NCBI GenBank assembly: GCA_964471865.1 | Contig: CAYYHU010000027.1 | Span: 1 to 25,307 of the forward strand | Source: CAYMUC01 sp964471865 | GTDB lineage: Bacteria > Actinomycetota > Acidimicrobiia > Acidimicrobiales > Ilumatobacteraceae | Reading direction: 5' to 3' | Length of the DNA: 25,307 bases | Shown: in pieces, positions 8,340 through 17,193 of the stretch | How the letters are laid out: every line of letters begins with the position of its first letter | Position numbering within the stretch: the stretch's first letter is position 1 | Made by a program: the position numbers and the translations under genes | The notes under the pieces: model-generated | Told to the model about the DNA's origin: nothing | Database searches by the model: none | The model's input: the letters and a program-made list of their open reading frames with translations, nothing else

Positions 8340-9460
8340 GGCTGGCCTGGCGCGAGCTACGGCGGCGACCCGGGCGCTTCACGATGGCGACGGCCACCCT
8401 GGCGGTCCTCGCGGCGTTGTTGTTGTTCCTCGCCGGTCTCCTCGACGGGCTGTTCCTCGGTTCCACGGGAGCGATTCGAGCTCAGCGGGCCGATGTGTTC
8501 GTGTACTCCGACACCTCGAGGGACTCCTTCCTGCGTAGCCGCATCACGCCCGCGACTCGGGAGATGGTCGAAGGTGTCGAGGGAGTCGAGTCGGTTGGCG
8601 GACTGGGAATCGCGCTCGTGGGGGCCGCGGTTCCCGGTGAGGAAGAACTCGCCGATGCCGCGGTCATCGGATACGAACTGGCACCTCGCGGCGTCCCTGC
8701 GCCTCCGGCTCCGGGCGAGGCCTGGGCCGACGATCGCCTCGAGGCCTTCGGCGTCGATGTCGGCGATGTCCTCGAACTCGGCGCTGCGCGCATCCCGGTG
8801 CAGGTGATCGGTTTCGTGAGCGATACGAACTACCTGCTTCAGGGTGCACTCTGGGTCGAACCCGGGACCTGGCGCGACGTCCAAAACGCCAACCGTCCCG
8901 ACGCGCGCGTCGCCGATGACGTCGTACAGGTCCTCGTCGTCGTCGGCGATTCCCAACTGAACGACTCGGACCTGGCGACACGTATCGATACAGCGACGGC
9001 CGAGTTGGGAACGGGTACCGGAGCGACCTCGTCACTGACCAAGTCCGAGGCCGAGTTCTCCTTGCCGGGAACCCGTGAACAGAACTCGACGTTCAACCAG
9101 ATCCTCGGCGTCACCTTTGCGGTGGTGGTGCTCATCGTGGCGCTGTACTTCGCTTTGCTGACCCTCGAGCGCATCCCCCTCTACGGGATGCTCAAGGCGG
9201 TGGGCGCTTCGACCCGCCAACTCTTCGCCGGGGTGATCGTCCAGGCGGTCGTGGTCGCCTCTGCCGCCTTCGCGCTGGGAGCGGGGGTCACGCTGCTGGG
9301 GGCTGCGACGGCTCCGGCTCAACTTCCCTTGACCGTCGAGCCCGGTCGCGTCCTGTCCACCTACATCGTGCTCGTCGTCTGTGCAGTCCTGGGATCTCTC
9401 GCCTCCCTGCGACGAGTGGCCCGTATCGACCCGGCCCAAGCCATCGGAGGAGGATCATGA
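8336..9460 (+). CDS. ABC transporter permease, FtsX/MacB (DevC-like) family, second subunit
   Basis: This 374-residue permease has the same plan as the preceding one: helix 1 at about 17-37, an extracytoplasmic domain to about 250, and helices near 256-277, 300-322 and 343-361. The FtsX loop MLKAVGASTRQLFAGVIVQ and the ending RRVARIDPAQAI are present. The two permeases are clearly paralogous, which fits a heterodimer around one ATPase pair. ATGA overlaps join it to both neighbours (8336-8339 and 9457-9460), indicating strict translational coupling. The external domains differ in sequence, so each may bind a different partner. Confidence 0.88.
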   Translation: MRLAWRELRRRPGRFTMATATLAVLAALLLFLAGLLDGLFLGSTGAIRAQRADVFVYSDTSRDSFLRSRITPATREMVEGVEGVESVGGLGIALVGAAVPGEEELADAAVIGYELAPRGVPAPPAPGEAWADDRLEAFGVDVGDVLELGAARIPVQVIGFVSDTNYLLQGALWVEPGTWRDVQNANRPDARVADDVVQVLVVVGDSQLNDSDLATRIDTATAELGTGTGATSSLTKSEAEFSLPGTREQNSTFNQILGVTFAVVVLIVALYFALLTLERIPLYGMLKAVGASTRQLFAGVIVQAVVVASAAFALGAGVTLLGAATAPAQLPLTVEPGRVLSTYIVLVVCAVLGSLASLRRVARIDPAQAIGGGS

Positions 9461-10140
9461 CCTCGCCCCCCGCCCCGCTCGTGATGCAGGAGGTGACCAA
9501 GGTCTACGGCGATGGTGCAACAGCCGTGACCGCTCTGGCGCGGGCGAACCTGACCGTGGCTCCCACCGAAATGGTCGCGTTGGTCGGTCCGTCGGGATCG
9601 GGGAAGACCACGTTGTTGTCGATCGCCGGAGGCTTGTTGCATGCGACTTCGGGACATGTATCGGTGGGCGGCCGCGACATAAGTGATGCGAGTGCGAAGG
9701 AACTGACCGAACTGCGTCGATCCACTGTGGGATTCGTCTTCCAGTCGGTCAACCTGGTGCCGTTCCTCACCGCTCGCGAGAACCTGCTGCTCGTGGACGA
9801 GTTGCGAGGCCGTCGTGGCAAAGCGTCCCGAGCGCGTGCCGACCAGCTTCTGGGCGAGCTCGGGCTCGATCACCGGGCCGGCAACCTGCCCTCACAGCTC
9901 TCAGGAGGCGAACGTCAACGCGTGGCGATCGGGCGAGCCTTGATGAACGAACCGAGCCTGGTCCTCTTCGACGAACCGACATCGGCTCTGGATACGCATC
10001 TGGGCGAGCAGGTCATGGGGTTGATCCGCGACGAGGTGAAGGGACGTGGAACCGCCGCGGTGATCATCACCCATGATGAGCGAATGACCCAGTTCGCCGA
10101 TCGAACCGTTCATATCGTCGACGGAACTCTCGACGCCTGA
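9457..10140 (+). CDS. ABC transporter ATP-binding protein, MacB/LolD/DevA family
   Basis: This 227-residue nucleotide-binding subunit powers the two preceding permeases from the cytoplasmic face. Walker A GPSGSGKT lies at 44-51, Q-loop Gln96 in VFQSVNL, signature LSGGERQ at 148-154, Walker B LVLFDEP at 168-174, and switch His206 in ITHDE. All catalytic residues are present. GGAGG about four to eight bases before ATG 9457 is a good ribosome site inside the end of the permease gene. Its last 31 bases overlap, tail to tail, the end of the minus-strand EccC-like gene. Confidence 0.93.
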   Translation: MTSPPAPLVMQEVTKVYGDGATAVTALARANLTVAPTEMVALVGPSGSGKTTLLSIAGGLLHATSGHVSVGGRDISDASAKELTELRRSTVGFVFQSVNLVPFLTARENLLLVDELRGRRGKASRARADQLLGELGLDHRAGNLPSQLSGGERQRVAIGRALMNEPSLVLFDEPTSALDTHLGEQVMGLIRDEVKGRGTAAVIITHDERMTQFADRTVHIVDGTLDA

Positions 10141-12004
10141 TTCCCCGGGGCGAGAATCTGACCCTCGAGGCCGGAGCCCACATCGACGAGCCGTCCGGGA
10201 ACGATCCTGGTTCCGGCTGGATACGGCCATGTGACCCCCAACATTGCGGCGTCGAGGGGGTCGCTGGGGTGAAGAAGCCATCGAGAGCTTGCTCGAGCGA
10301 GGATTCCCGCCGAAACCGCGCTGCTGCGGCGGACCCCCACCGCAACGACGACACCATGGGATGGTCCGGTGTCTATCAAACGTGTCCAGTGCGACGCCAC
10401 GGCCCCGCTCTCGACCACCGGTCGAAGCATCCCGAGATCCTCGATGACGAGAACCCGACGTGCTCCAGCGGTCCCAGCCACCGGTGGCGTCAGGCCGGAG
10501 ATGATCGACCCGGCGTCATCAGAATGCATCACCCGATACGGCGCCCAACGCCCCGGGTCACCACCGATGACGATGATGGCATCTGCACCGAGATCGAGTG
10601 CTGCGACTGCCTGGACCAGGGTCGTGCGTAGACCACTTCCCATGGCTCCCACGACGACGAGATGGCCATCAGGCTCCCAGCGCAACATCCGACGAGCCTG
10701 ACGCGCAGGATCATCGAGCAGTCCGCAGGCACCCGGTTCGATCTCGGGCCCGGTGAGCACCTCCGGAAGCGGACCGAGAAACGGGGCGTGGCGGGGTGGA
10801 CCCGAATCGGCGCGAGCCAGAGCATCGACGACAACCTCGATGAGGTCGGGGCCCTCGGATGGAGAGGGTTCTGACGTCGTCACATGACCCCAGGGCTCCA
10901 CGATCAAGGACTGCGGACCCGGATTCCATCCACCTCTCAACGAGGCGAGATCGATCGGTCGGGCGTCTGTCGACCCACAGCGCAACACCCCCTGCCCGAA
11001 TCGTCGTTCGAAGGTGGCCGGGCGGGGATCCCCCACGACATCGAGAGCATCGGCTCGGTCCTGGACCCGAAGGCACAGTCGCAGATCGGTGTTGGCCCGC
11101 ACGTCCTCGCGCACCACGCCCGCTGGGCGTTGAGTGGCGAGGATCAGATGAATACCCAGGCTGCGTCCGCGCTGCGCCAACGACACCAAAGAACCCAGAG
11201 CCTCGGGATGGTCGCTGGCGAGTGTTGCGAACTCATCCACCACGACCACGAGGCGAGCCAGAGATGGCTGCCTGCTCTCGAGGCGGTAAGCGTCGAGATC
11301 CTCACACCCGGCGCGCCGCAGAAGTCGCTCACGACGCGTCACTTCCGCATCGAGACCTGTCAGCATGCGGCGGGCCAATCCGTCATCGAGATCGGTCACG
11401 GTCGCCACGACATGGGGAAGGTCGACGAGTCGATCAAAGGCCGCTCCACCCTTGAAATCGACCAGCACGAACTGGACTTCATCGGGACTGCACCACCAGG
11501 CGAGTCCCACCACGATGAGGCGCAAGAGTTCGCTCTTTCCCGAACCGGTGGTGCCCGCGATCAAACCGTGGGGTCCATCGCGAGCGAGATCGATCTCCAC
11601 GACTCCGGAGTCCTCCACACCGATGAGGGCCCGGGCTCGCCCCGATGAGCGCTGCCACCGCTCCCGTACGGTGTGGCTGCGTAAGGCCTCAACGCTGTCG
11701 GCTCCGTGGTGAAGCGGCCACCACCGATCGTCAGGAGGCGTCTGAGCGACAGTGCTGCGAACCACAGGGTCGCAGCATCCTGCAATCACCCGGAACACCT
11801 CCTCGGTCGTCGCGTTCGAGATGCCGAAGCTCGCCATGTCCGCCAGAACCTCAGCGGTGCCAACCTCGACGAGTCGAGCTCGATGAGAGCTGGGGCTGCG
11901 TACGACGAGGGGACACCACGCGGCCAGAGCGTCATCGGGGCGCTCATCGATCAGCACGATGAATTCCTCCTCGGAGAGCTCGTGGCTCACGAGTTCAGGG
12001 ATCG
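10110..12004 (-). CDS. EccC/EssC-like type VII secretion ATPase, C-terminal part (gene continues across the gap at 12005-12104)
   Basis: This is the C-terminal 631 residues of a membrane-anchored FtsK/SpoIIIE-type ATPase, the motor class that drives WXG100 protein export. Before the first motor lies the tail of a degenerate ATPase module (FIVLIDERPDD). The active module has Walker A GTTGSGKS at 11532-11555 and Walker B LVVVVDEF near 11232-11252, with FKGGAAF and ATQRPAGVV as in EccC. A second module has a degenerate P-loop GAMGSGLRTT (no standard GKS/T; about 10620-10652) and an altered Walker B VLVIEDLG. The frame is open into the gap; GTG 11990 is not a real start. No WXG100, EccB, EccD or EccE gene is visible nearby. 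Confidence 0.85.
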
Positions 12005-12104
12005 NNNNNNNNNNNNNNNNNNNNNNNNNNNNNNNNNNNNNNNNNNNNNNNNNNNNNNNNNNNNNNNNNNNNNNNNNNNNNNNNNNNNNNNNNNNNNNNN
12101 NNNN
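12005..12104. other. Scaffold gap of 100 N inside the EccC-like gene
   Basis: One hundred N of placeholder length. The flanking bases do not repeat each other, so real sequence is missing here. The two gene halves are in different phases across 100 bases. To restore one frame the true gap length must leave remainder 2 when divided by 3. Confidence 0.95.
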
Positions 12105-13345
12105 GAGGAGATCTCGAGACCCAGCTCGACAGAGCCGAGATGAACCACGAGTTGAGCCAGGACCGAACGCAACATCGCAAGCGCCCCCGGTCCCCCCAGC
12201 CCGAAGGGTCGGCCCGGTTCGAGATCCACCGTCACCGGGACGTCATCGATGGCGCCGAGACGAGGATGGTTCCACAAGCCCCGGCCCAGAACGACCCGAT
12301 AGGCGTCGTGATGGTGACGGGCGCGCCGCTCCCACGGGGTGGTCGTGGCGTCGAGAATTCCCATGAGGATCTCCAGCGGAGTGTCCTGTTGTCGGAGAGT
12401 CGCGACCTCGTGATCACGGCGTTCTCGAGCCTGGTTCTCGCGACGACGATCGCGGCGACGCGTTCGCCACCGGCCCGAGGCCCACCACGCTCCTGAGCCG
12501 AGAGCTCCGACCCCGCCGACGATCAGCATCGTCATCGAGCCCGTGACGACGGCCAGCATTCCACTGGTTCCAAAACCGATGAGGGCCGGAACGGGTGAGG
12601 GTCCTGAGGGATCCCTGGTTCGATCCGCAGGCGTCTCGGAGCCGTCCACGGGTGGCCCGGACCCCATACCGAGACGGCCTCGCCGCTCGACGGTGATCCG
12701 CCATGGGTCCTCATCTCTGCGAGAACCCCAAGACGTCGGGATACTCGCACGGAGCGACGCTCGGTCGGTGAGCTCCCAGCACAGACCGACCCCTCCCACA
12801 TCCAACCGCTCACCTGACGACCATGGCGCGGTGTCCCCGACGACGACATCGGTCGTGACGCGCCCCGGTGCGAGTCGGATGATCGACACCTCGAATCCCG
12901 GCCCCGGGCCGATGTCGACAAGAAAATGGCGCGGAGCGATTCGTTCGTCCTCGACGCGCACCGAGACGTCCGGGGCCGAGCCGAGTACATGGCGTCCCGA
13001 GACCAGGTCGACACGTCGGGCGGTGTCGGCACCATCGAGAACGGTCACCCTCACGACAGGGTCGACGCCATAGGTCTCGGTGGACTCGCTTTCGCCATCG
13101 GTCTCGATGATCGAGCCATGGCGCAGTCCGCTGTCGAGCAGCGGTGTCGTCACCGGTGTACGCCGTCGGTCGATCCAGACGGACTCATCGCCGGTGCCGA
13201 CGCGACAGTCCGAGCCGCTGATCACGTCGAGAGCCGCGACGAGATCGGAGACGAGATGATCCCGCTGGCGAGGGGTGACCCGACACCATCGGCCCCGCCA
13301 ACGAATCACGAACGAAGAGGGGCGGCGCCACGAGCAGGACTCCAC
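12105..13345 (-). CDS. EccC/EssC-like type VII secretion ATPase, N-terminal part with FHA domain (same gene as 10110-12004)
   Basis: These are the first 413 residues of the secretion ATPase. Residues about 1-90 form a small beta-rich region ending in SGLRHGSII. An FHA-like domain follows at about 98-195 (GRHVLGSAPDVSVRV then APRH), which would bind phosphothreonine. Two hydrophobic helices at about 254-290 are followed by a highly basic stretch (RRRDRRREN), anchoring the motor in the membrane. From about 334 a degenerate P-loop module starts (FGLGGPGALAMLR). FHA before the helices recalls EssC of Firmicutes more than mycobacterial EccC. GTG 13345 is the furthest upstream standard start. The frame stays open further up, and a CTG about ten codons earlier (LTGDHVHIRV) is conceivable. 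Confidence 0.82.
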
Positions 13346-13681
13346 GACACGGATGTGGACGTGATCACCGGTCAGACGGCAGCGACGACTCCACCCCGCT
13401 GGCGCCCGACACGGGCTCGGAGCCGGTGATGAATCGGTGATCGCTCGATCAGAGTGGCCGGCGGGATCCCGCTGGGATGCGCTCGACAGGCACCAGGTGA
13501 GGGTCTGAGGTCGTGATGAGCGATCCTCGCTCGGGACTCAGATCCGATCCGTGACATCGAGACGGGTATCGCACGAGGAGGATCAGACGAGATCGAACCT
13601 CGTCAGATCGATGACGAGATGAGGCGATGGTGCCATCACCAGACGGGCAGTGGTGATGAAACGGCCCGAAACCATCGGGCG
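13346..13681. other. Divergent intergenic region with inverted repeats
   Basis: These 336 bases separate the EccC-like gene from the sigma-like gene. No believable gene is present; in particular I find no small WXG100-like frame. The right end contains inverted repeats, listed separately. A weaker one, GACGAG/CTCGTC with a seven-base loop, lies at 13586-13604. Confidence 0.5.
13634..13658. repeat. 8-bp perfect inverted repeat upstream of the sigma-like gene
   Basis: CATCACCA (13634-13641) and TGGTGATG (13651-13658) are exact reverse complements around a nine-base centre. A second small hairpin, CCCGA/TCGGG (13665-13679), follows directly and ends two bases before ATG 13682. They could be an operator or a structured mRNA leader that hides the start. 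Confidence 0.5.
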
Positions 13682-14560
13682 ATGACCACACCGCCGATAC
13701 CGACACCTGTGAACACCTCCAGATCCCAAGCCCCGCTCCCGCCGGATCCGACCTCGTCCTCGGTTCCGTCAACACCCCATCGACGACCGCGACCCTGGTC
13801 GGTTCCATCCACGTTCGCTCAGGGGTTGTTTCGGGAATGGGAGCGACTCGAACGAGATCGGACTCTCGATCCCCGAGTGCGGTCCTGGAATCTGCCCGGG
13901 TCTCCCCTCACCATCACCGACGTTCTGACGCAGTGCGGTTACGGCGGTGACCGCCACGACGACACCACCGATGCGACCCTTGCCAAGGTGGTCGAACTTG
14001 CGCGCGACGACGACCTCGCGACCCGAGTGGTTCTGCAACGAGTCCTTCCCGGTGTCGTCGCGATCGCACGACGCCGATCGCGAATGTTCGGTAACAGCAT
14101 GGACAGCGTCCTGCATGAACTCGTGGGCTGCGTCTGGTTGCTCACCCGACGCTTCCCCGTAGATCGTCGTCCCCGACGAATCGCCGCGAACCTGTTGCGA
14201 GACGCCGAGTACGAGGCATTTCACCGGCCCCGCCGCAAGGTTGCTGCCCAGCGTGAAATCGCCACGGGTGGTCTCGACGATCTGTCACGGGCACCGGATG
14301 CCGTGCGCGGCGCGGTCGATCCCGTGGGTCGGTGGCTCGACGATCCCCGGCGTGAACTCGCAGAGCTTCTCGGGCGAGCTCGAAGAGCGGGACTCGGCGC
14401 TGAGGATCTCGAACTTCTCGACGCCCTCGGGTCCGGACGATCGGTGAACGAACTCGCCGCGGGCCTCGGGATCAGTGATCGAGCGGTTCGAGCACGCCGC
14501 TCGAACGCGGTGGAACGACTTCGCGAGGTGACGGCGAGGCCGAGAATCGACGCAGCCTGA
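13682..14560 (+). CDS. Sigma-70 region 4-like helix-turn-helix protein
   Basis: This 292-residue protein of unknown role has a proline- and serine-rich N-terminus (1-45) and a helical middle with a basic segment (IARRRSRMFGNSMDSVLHE). The C-terminal helix-turn-helix (about 243-282: DLELLDALGSG, then NELAAGLGISDRAVRARRSNAVERL) resembles sigma-70 region 4 or LuxR-type DNA-binding domains. There is no convincing region 2, so it is probably a regulator or degenerate sigma factor. ATG 13682 is chosen because the longer frame from 13619 adds unlikely sequence and runs through the inverted repeats. No ribosome site is visible. It is divergent from the EccC-like gene, so the two may be co-regulated. 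Its last 89 bases overlap the 3' end of copA on the other strand. Confidence 0.72.
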   Translation: MTTPPIPTPVNTSRSQAPLPPDPTSSSVPSTPHRRPRPWSVPSTFAQGLFREWERLERDRTLDPRVRSWNLPGSPLTITDVLTQCGYGGDRHDDTTDATLAKVVELARDDDLATRVVLQRVLPGVVAIARRRSRMFGNSMDSVLHELVGCVWLLTRRFPVDRRPRRIAANLLRDAEYEAFHRPRRKVAAQREIATGGLDDLSRAPDAVRGAVDPVGRWLDDPRRELAELLGRARRAGLGAEDLELLDALGSGRSVNELAAGLGISDRAVRARRSNAVERLREVTARPRIDAA

Positions 14561-16916
14561 GACTGTTGGTCACGACGAACAGACTCGATGCCGCCATCGC
14601 CGCTCCTGCGATCACCGGATTGAGCCGACCCGCCGCGGCGAGTGGCAGCGCGGCGACGTTGTATGCAAAAGCCCAGAACAGATTCGAGCGGATGATGGTG
14701 AAGGTGCGACGCGCCAGGCGAATGGCGTCGGCGGCGACGAGTAGGTCGCCACCGACCACCGTGAGGTCGCTGGCCTCGATGGCGGCGTCGGTTCCAGTTC
14801 CCATCGCAATACCGAGATCGGCTTGGGCGAGAGCCGCGGCATCATTGACACCGTCTCCGACCATGGCCACGACTCGGCCACCGTCTTGGAGGCTCCGCAC
14901 CACCTCGACTTTGTCTTCGGGCATCACCTCGGCGATGACGTCACCTGCCGGTGCCGAACTATCGGATCCTGATGAGGCGAGGATTCCGACGTCGCGAGCG
15001 ATCGCCATCGCCGTGCTGTGGCGATCACCGGTGAGAAGAACCGGTGTGAGACCGAGGCGGCGAAACAGGGCCACCGCAGCTGAACTCGAAGCCTTGGGCG
15101 TATCGGCGAGAACGATGATGGCGCGCACCCGCCCCTCCCACCCCACAGCGACCGTGGTCCGGCCCTGAGCCGCTTCCCGGTCGCTGGCCTCGCGCAGATG
15201 TGATGACATCGTGAGTCCTCGTTCGACGCACCAACGATCGCGCCCGGCGAGAACCTCGATTCCATCCACCACCCCCGTCGCACCGAGGCCCGTCCACGCC
15301 GAGAACTTCTCGACCTCGACCCCCCGACGATGGTCGGTGGCGTGATCGGCTATCGCCCGAGCAATGGGATGCTCGCTCGCGGCTTCGAGCGCGCCGATCC
15401 GTCTCCAGATGAGGTCCTCGCCACCGGGGCCTCGGTCCTGGGGATCGACGAGGCAGTCGAGGACCGCCATGGCGCCCGTCGTGACGGTTCCGGTCTTGTC
15501 GAGCACGACGGTATCGACACGTCGCGTGGACTCGAGAACCTCGGGTCCTTTGATCACGATGCCGAGTTGAGCTCCGCGCCCGGTCCCCACGAGCAGAGCC
15601 GTGGGAGTCGCAAGTCCGAGCGCGCAGGGACATGCGATGATCAACACCGAGACCGCGGCGGTGAAGGCCCGATCGAGATCGTCTCCGATCACCGCCCACG
15701 CCCCCAGGGTGGCGGCCGCCAACACCAGGACCACGGGGACGAAGACGGCGCTGACTCGATCGGCGAGGCGCTGGATCTGGGCCTTGCCCGCCTGGGCTTG
15801 CACCACGAGCCGACCGATCTGGGCGAGCGTCGTCTCGGAACCGACACGGGTCGCCCGGATCACGAGTCGACCCCCCACGTTGACGGTGCCACCGGTGACG
15901 GTCGCCCCTTCACCCACCTCGACGGGAACACTTTCCCCGGTCACCATCGATGCATCGATCGCGCTCGCTCCGTCGATCACGATCCCATCGGTGGCGACGC
16001 GTTCTCCGGGTCGCACCACGATCTCGTCACCCACCGCGAGGTCACCAGCCGCAACGACCACCTCGACACCGTCACGGCGAACCACCGCTTCGCGAACGCC
16101 CAACTCGGCCAAGGCCGCCACCGCCGCTCCGGCACGCCGCTTCGCTCGGGCCTCGAGATGACGACCCAGCAACAAGAACACCGTGACGGCCACTGCGACC
16201 TCGAGATACAACTCGTCGCCACCGCCATGAGCGCCGTGGCCTGATGGCCACAGATCGAGCGTCATGGTCATGCCCTCGCGGCCGGCATCGCCGAGGAACA
16301 GCGCCCACATACTCCAGCCGAAGGCTGCGAGTACTCCCACCGAGATGAGAGTGTCCATCGTGGTCGCCCGATGTCGCGCGTTGAGCGCAGCGGCACGGTG
16401 GAACGGCCACGCCCCCCAGATGGCAACAGGCGCGGCGAGCATTGCGGTCAGCCACTGCCACCGATCGAACTGCAGCGCAGGCACCATCGACAAGACCATC
16501 ACGGGAACTCCGAGCACCGCAGAGATGATCAGGCGGTCCCGCTGGGCATCGCGTGCCGCAGATTCTTCTGACGCTGCCGTCTCGACCACACCCGATTCGG
16601 TTCCGACGCGGTGGGGAATCGAGGCCGAGTACCCCATGGCCTGCACCGTGCTCAGAATCGTGTCGAGGACTGGATCACCCCCCGCTCCGACCGTTGCGGG
16701 AGGCCCATCGGCTTCGGAAACCGACGCTGCGACGGCCGCGCTGGCTTGATCGGTGTCGACGAGAACTTCAGCGGTGCCCAGTGCATAGTTGACGCTGGCC
16801 TCGACACCGTCGAGACGATTGAGTTTCTTTTCGATTCGCGCCGCACAGGCAGCACAGGTCATCCCGGTGACATCGAGTGCGATTCGTCGGGATGCAGCCA
16901 TCGTCGACTCGTTCAA
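14472..16916 (-). CDS. copA: Copper-translocating P-type ATPase
   Basis: This 814-residue P1B-type ATPase exports Cu(I) across the membrane. An N-terminal HMA domain has GMTCAAC (Cys21, Cys24). The actuator motif TGES is at 326-329. The transmembrane metal site CPC is at 429-431, the phosphorylation motif DKTGT at 473-477, SEHP at 514-517 and GDGVND at 687-692. The last helices carry YN (752-753) and MxxSS (774-778), the CopA copper-selectivity pattern. A histidine- and glycine-rich loop (SGHGAHGGGDE) lies between helices. ATG 16916 overlaps the stop of copZ by four bases. Its 3' end overlaps the sigma-like gene by 89 bases, tail to tail. Confidence 0.96.
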   Translation of the reverse strand: MNESTMAASRRIALDVTGMTCAACAARIEKKLNRLDGVEASVNYALGTAEVLVDTDQASAAVAASVSEADGPPATVGAGGDPVLDTILSTVQAMGYSASIPHRVGTESGVVETAASEESAARDAQRDRLIISAVLGVPVMVLSMVPALQFDRWQWLTAMLAAPVAIWGAWPFHRAAALNARHRATTMDTLISVGVLAAFGWSMWALFLGDAGREGMTMTLDLWPSGHGAHGGGDELYLEVAVAVTVFLLLGRHLEARAKRRAGAAVAALAELGVREAVVRRDGVEVVVAAGDLAVGDEIVVRPGERVATDGIVIDGASAIDASMVTGESVPVEVGEGATVTGGTVNVGGRLVIRATRVGSETTLAQIGRLVVQAQAGKAQIQRLADRVSAVFVPVVLVLAAATLGAWAVIGDDLDRAFTAAVSVLIIACPCALGLATPTALLVGTGRGAQLGIVIKGPEVLESTRRVDTVVLDKTGTVTTGAMAVLDCLVDPQDRGPGGEDLIWRRIGALEAASEHPIARAIADHATDHRRGVEVEKFSAWTGLGATGVVDGIEVLAGRDRWCVERGLTMSSHLREASDREAAQGRTTVAVGWEGRVRAIIVLADTPKASSSAAVALFRRLGLTPVLLTGDRHSTAMAIARDVGILASSGSDSSAPAGDVIAEVMPEDKVEVVRSLQDGGRVVAMVGDGVNDAAALAQADLGIAMGTGTDAAIEASDLTVVGGDLLVAADAIRLARRTFTIIRSNLFWAFAYNVAALPLAAAGRLNPVIAGAAMAASSLFVVTNSLRLRRFSASPSPREVVPPRSSGVLEPLDH

Positions 16917-17155
16917 CCCGGAAGTGAAGTCACCGACGCGGAGGTCACCTCGAAGCCCGCTTCATCGATCGCGCCATGCAAAGCCGCCGATTCGAGATCC
17001 CGACCGATGACCACCACCGTCTTGGCCTCGAGATCCACCTCCACACCCGCCACCCCGCCGAGAGCGCCGAGTTCCTCACGCACTGCCGATTCACAATGGG
17101 CACAGGTCATACCCGGCACCTCGAGGAGCCACCGCTGATCCGCCGAATCCGTCAT
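16913..17155 (-). CDS. copZ: CopZ-like copper chaperone (HMA domain)
   Basis: This 80-residue single heavy-metal-associated domain has the motif GMTCAHC near residues 15-21. It would carry Cu(I) in the cytoplasm and hand it to the HMA domain of CopA. The beta-alpha-beta-beta-alpha-beta pattern and length are normal for the family. An AAGGAGAGG sequence lies about five bases before ATG 17155, the strongest ribosome site in the window. Its TGA overlaps the copA ATG (17156-side operon, four-base overlap), giving a tightly coupled copZA pair. Inverted repeats 40 to 80 bases upstream are candidate control sites. Confidence 0.93.
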   Translation of the reverse strand: MTDSADQRWLLEVPGMTCAHCESAVREELGALGGVAGVEVDLEAKTVVVIGRDLESAALHGAIDEAGFEVTSASVTSLPG

Positions 17156-17158
17156 GGG

Positions 17159-17168
17159 CCTCTCCTTC
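17159..17168 (-). promoter_or_regulatory. Strong ribosome binding site of copZ
   Basis: On the minus strand AAGGAGAGG lies about five bases before the copZ ATG. It is a near-perfect match to the 16S anti-Shine-Dalgarno. It stands out because many other genes in this window lack any such site. Confidence 0.75.
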
Positions 17169-17193
17169 GCGTCCAGATCCCCAGGTCAGTTCC

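Noticed and set aside
11987..11990. GTG at 11990 as a separate start of an FtsK-like gene
   Set aside because: The frame is open upstream into the N gap (IPELV before it), and the fold of the degenerate module continues across, so it is an internal valine.
10110..13345. Chromosome-partition FtsK as identity of the large ATPase
   Set aside because: It has an FHA domain, only two helices, additional degenerate ATPase modules and no C-terminal winged-helix gamma domain, which fits EccC/EssC instead.
13346..13681. A WXG100 secretion substrate next to the EccC-like gene
   Set aside because: No frame of about 100 codons with a central W-x-G and helical composition is present on either strand.
15330..16244. 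Plus-strand open frame of 304 codons inside copA
   Set aside because: Antisense to a copper ATPase with every motif intact; rich in His, Asp and Arg with no recognisable pattern.
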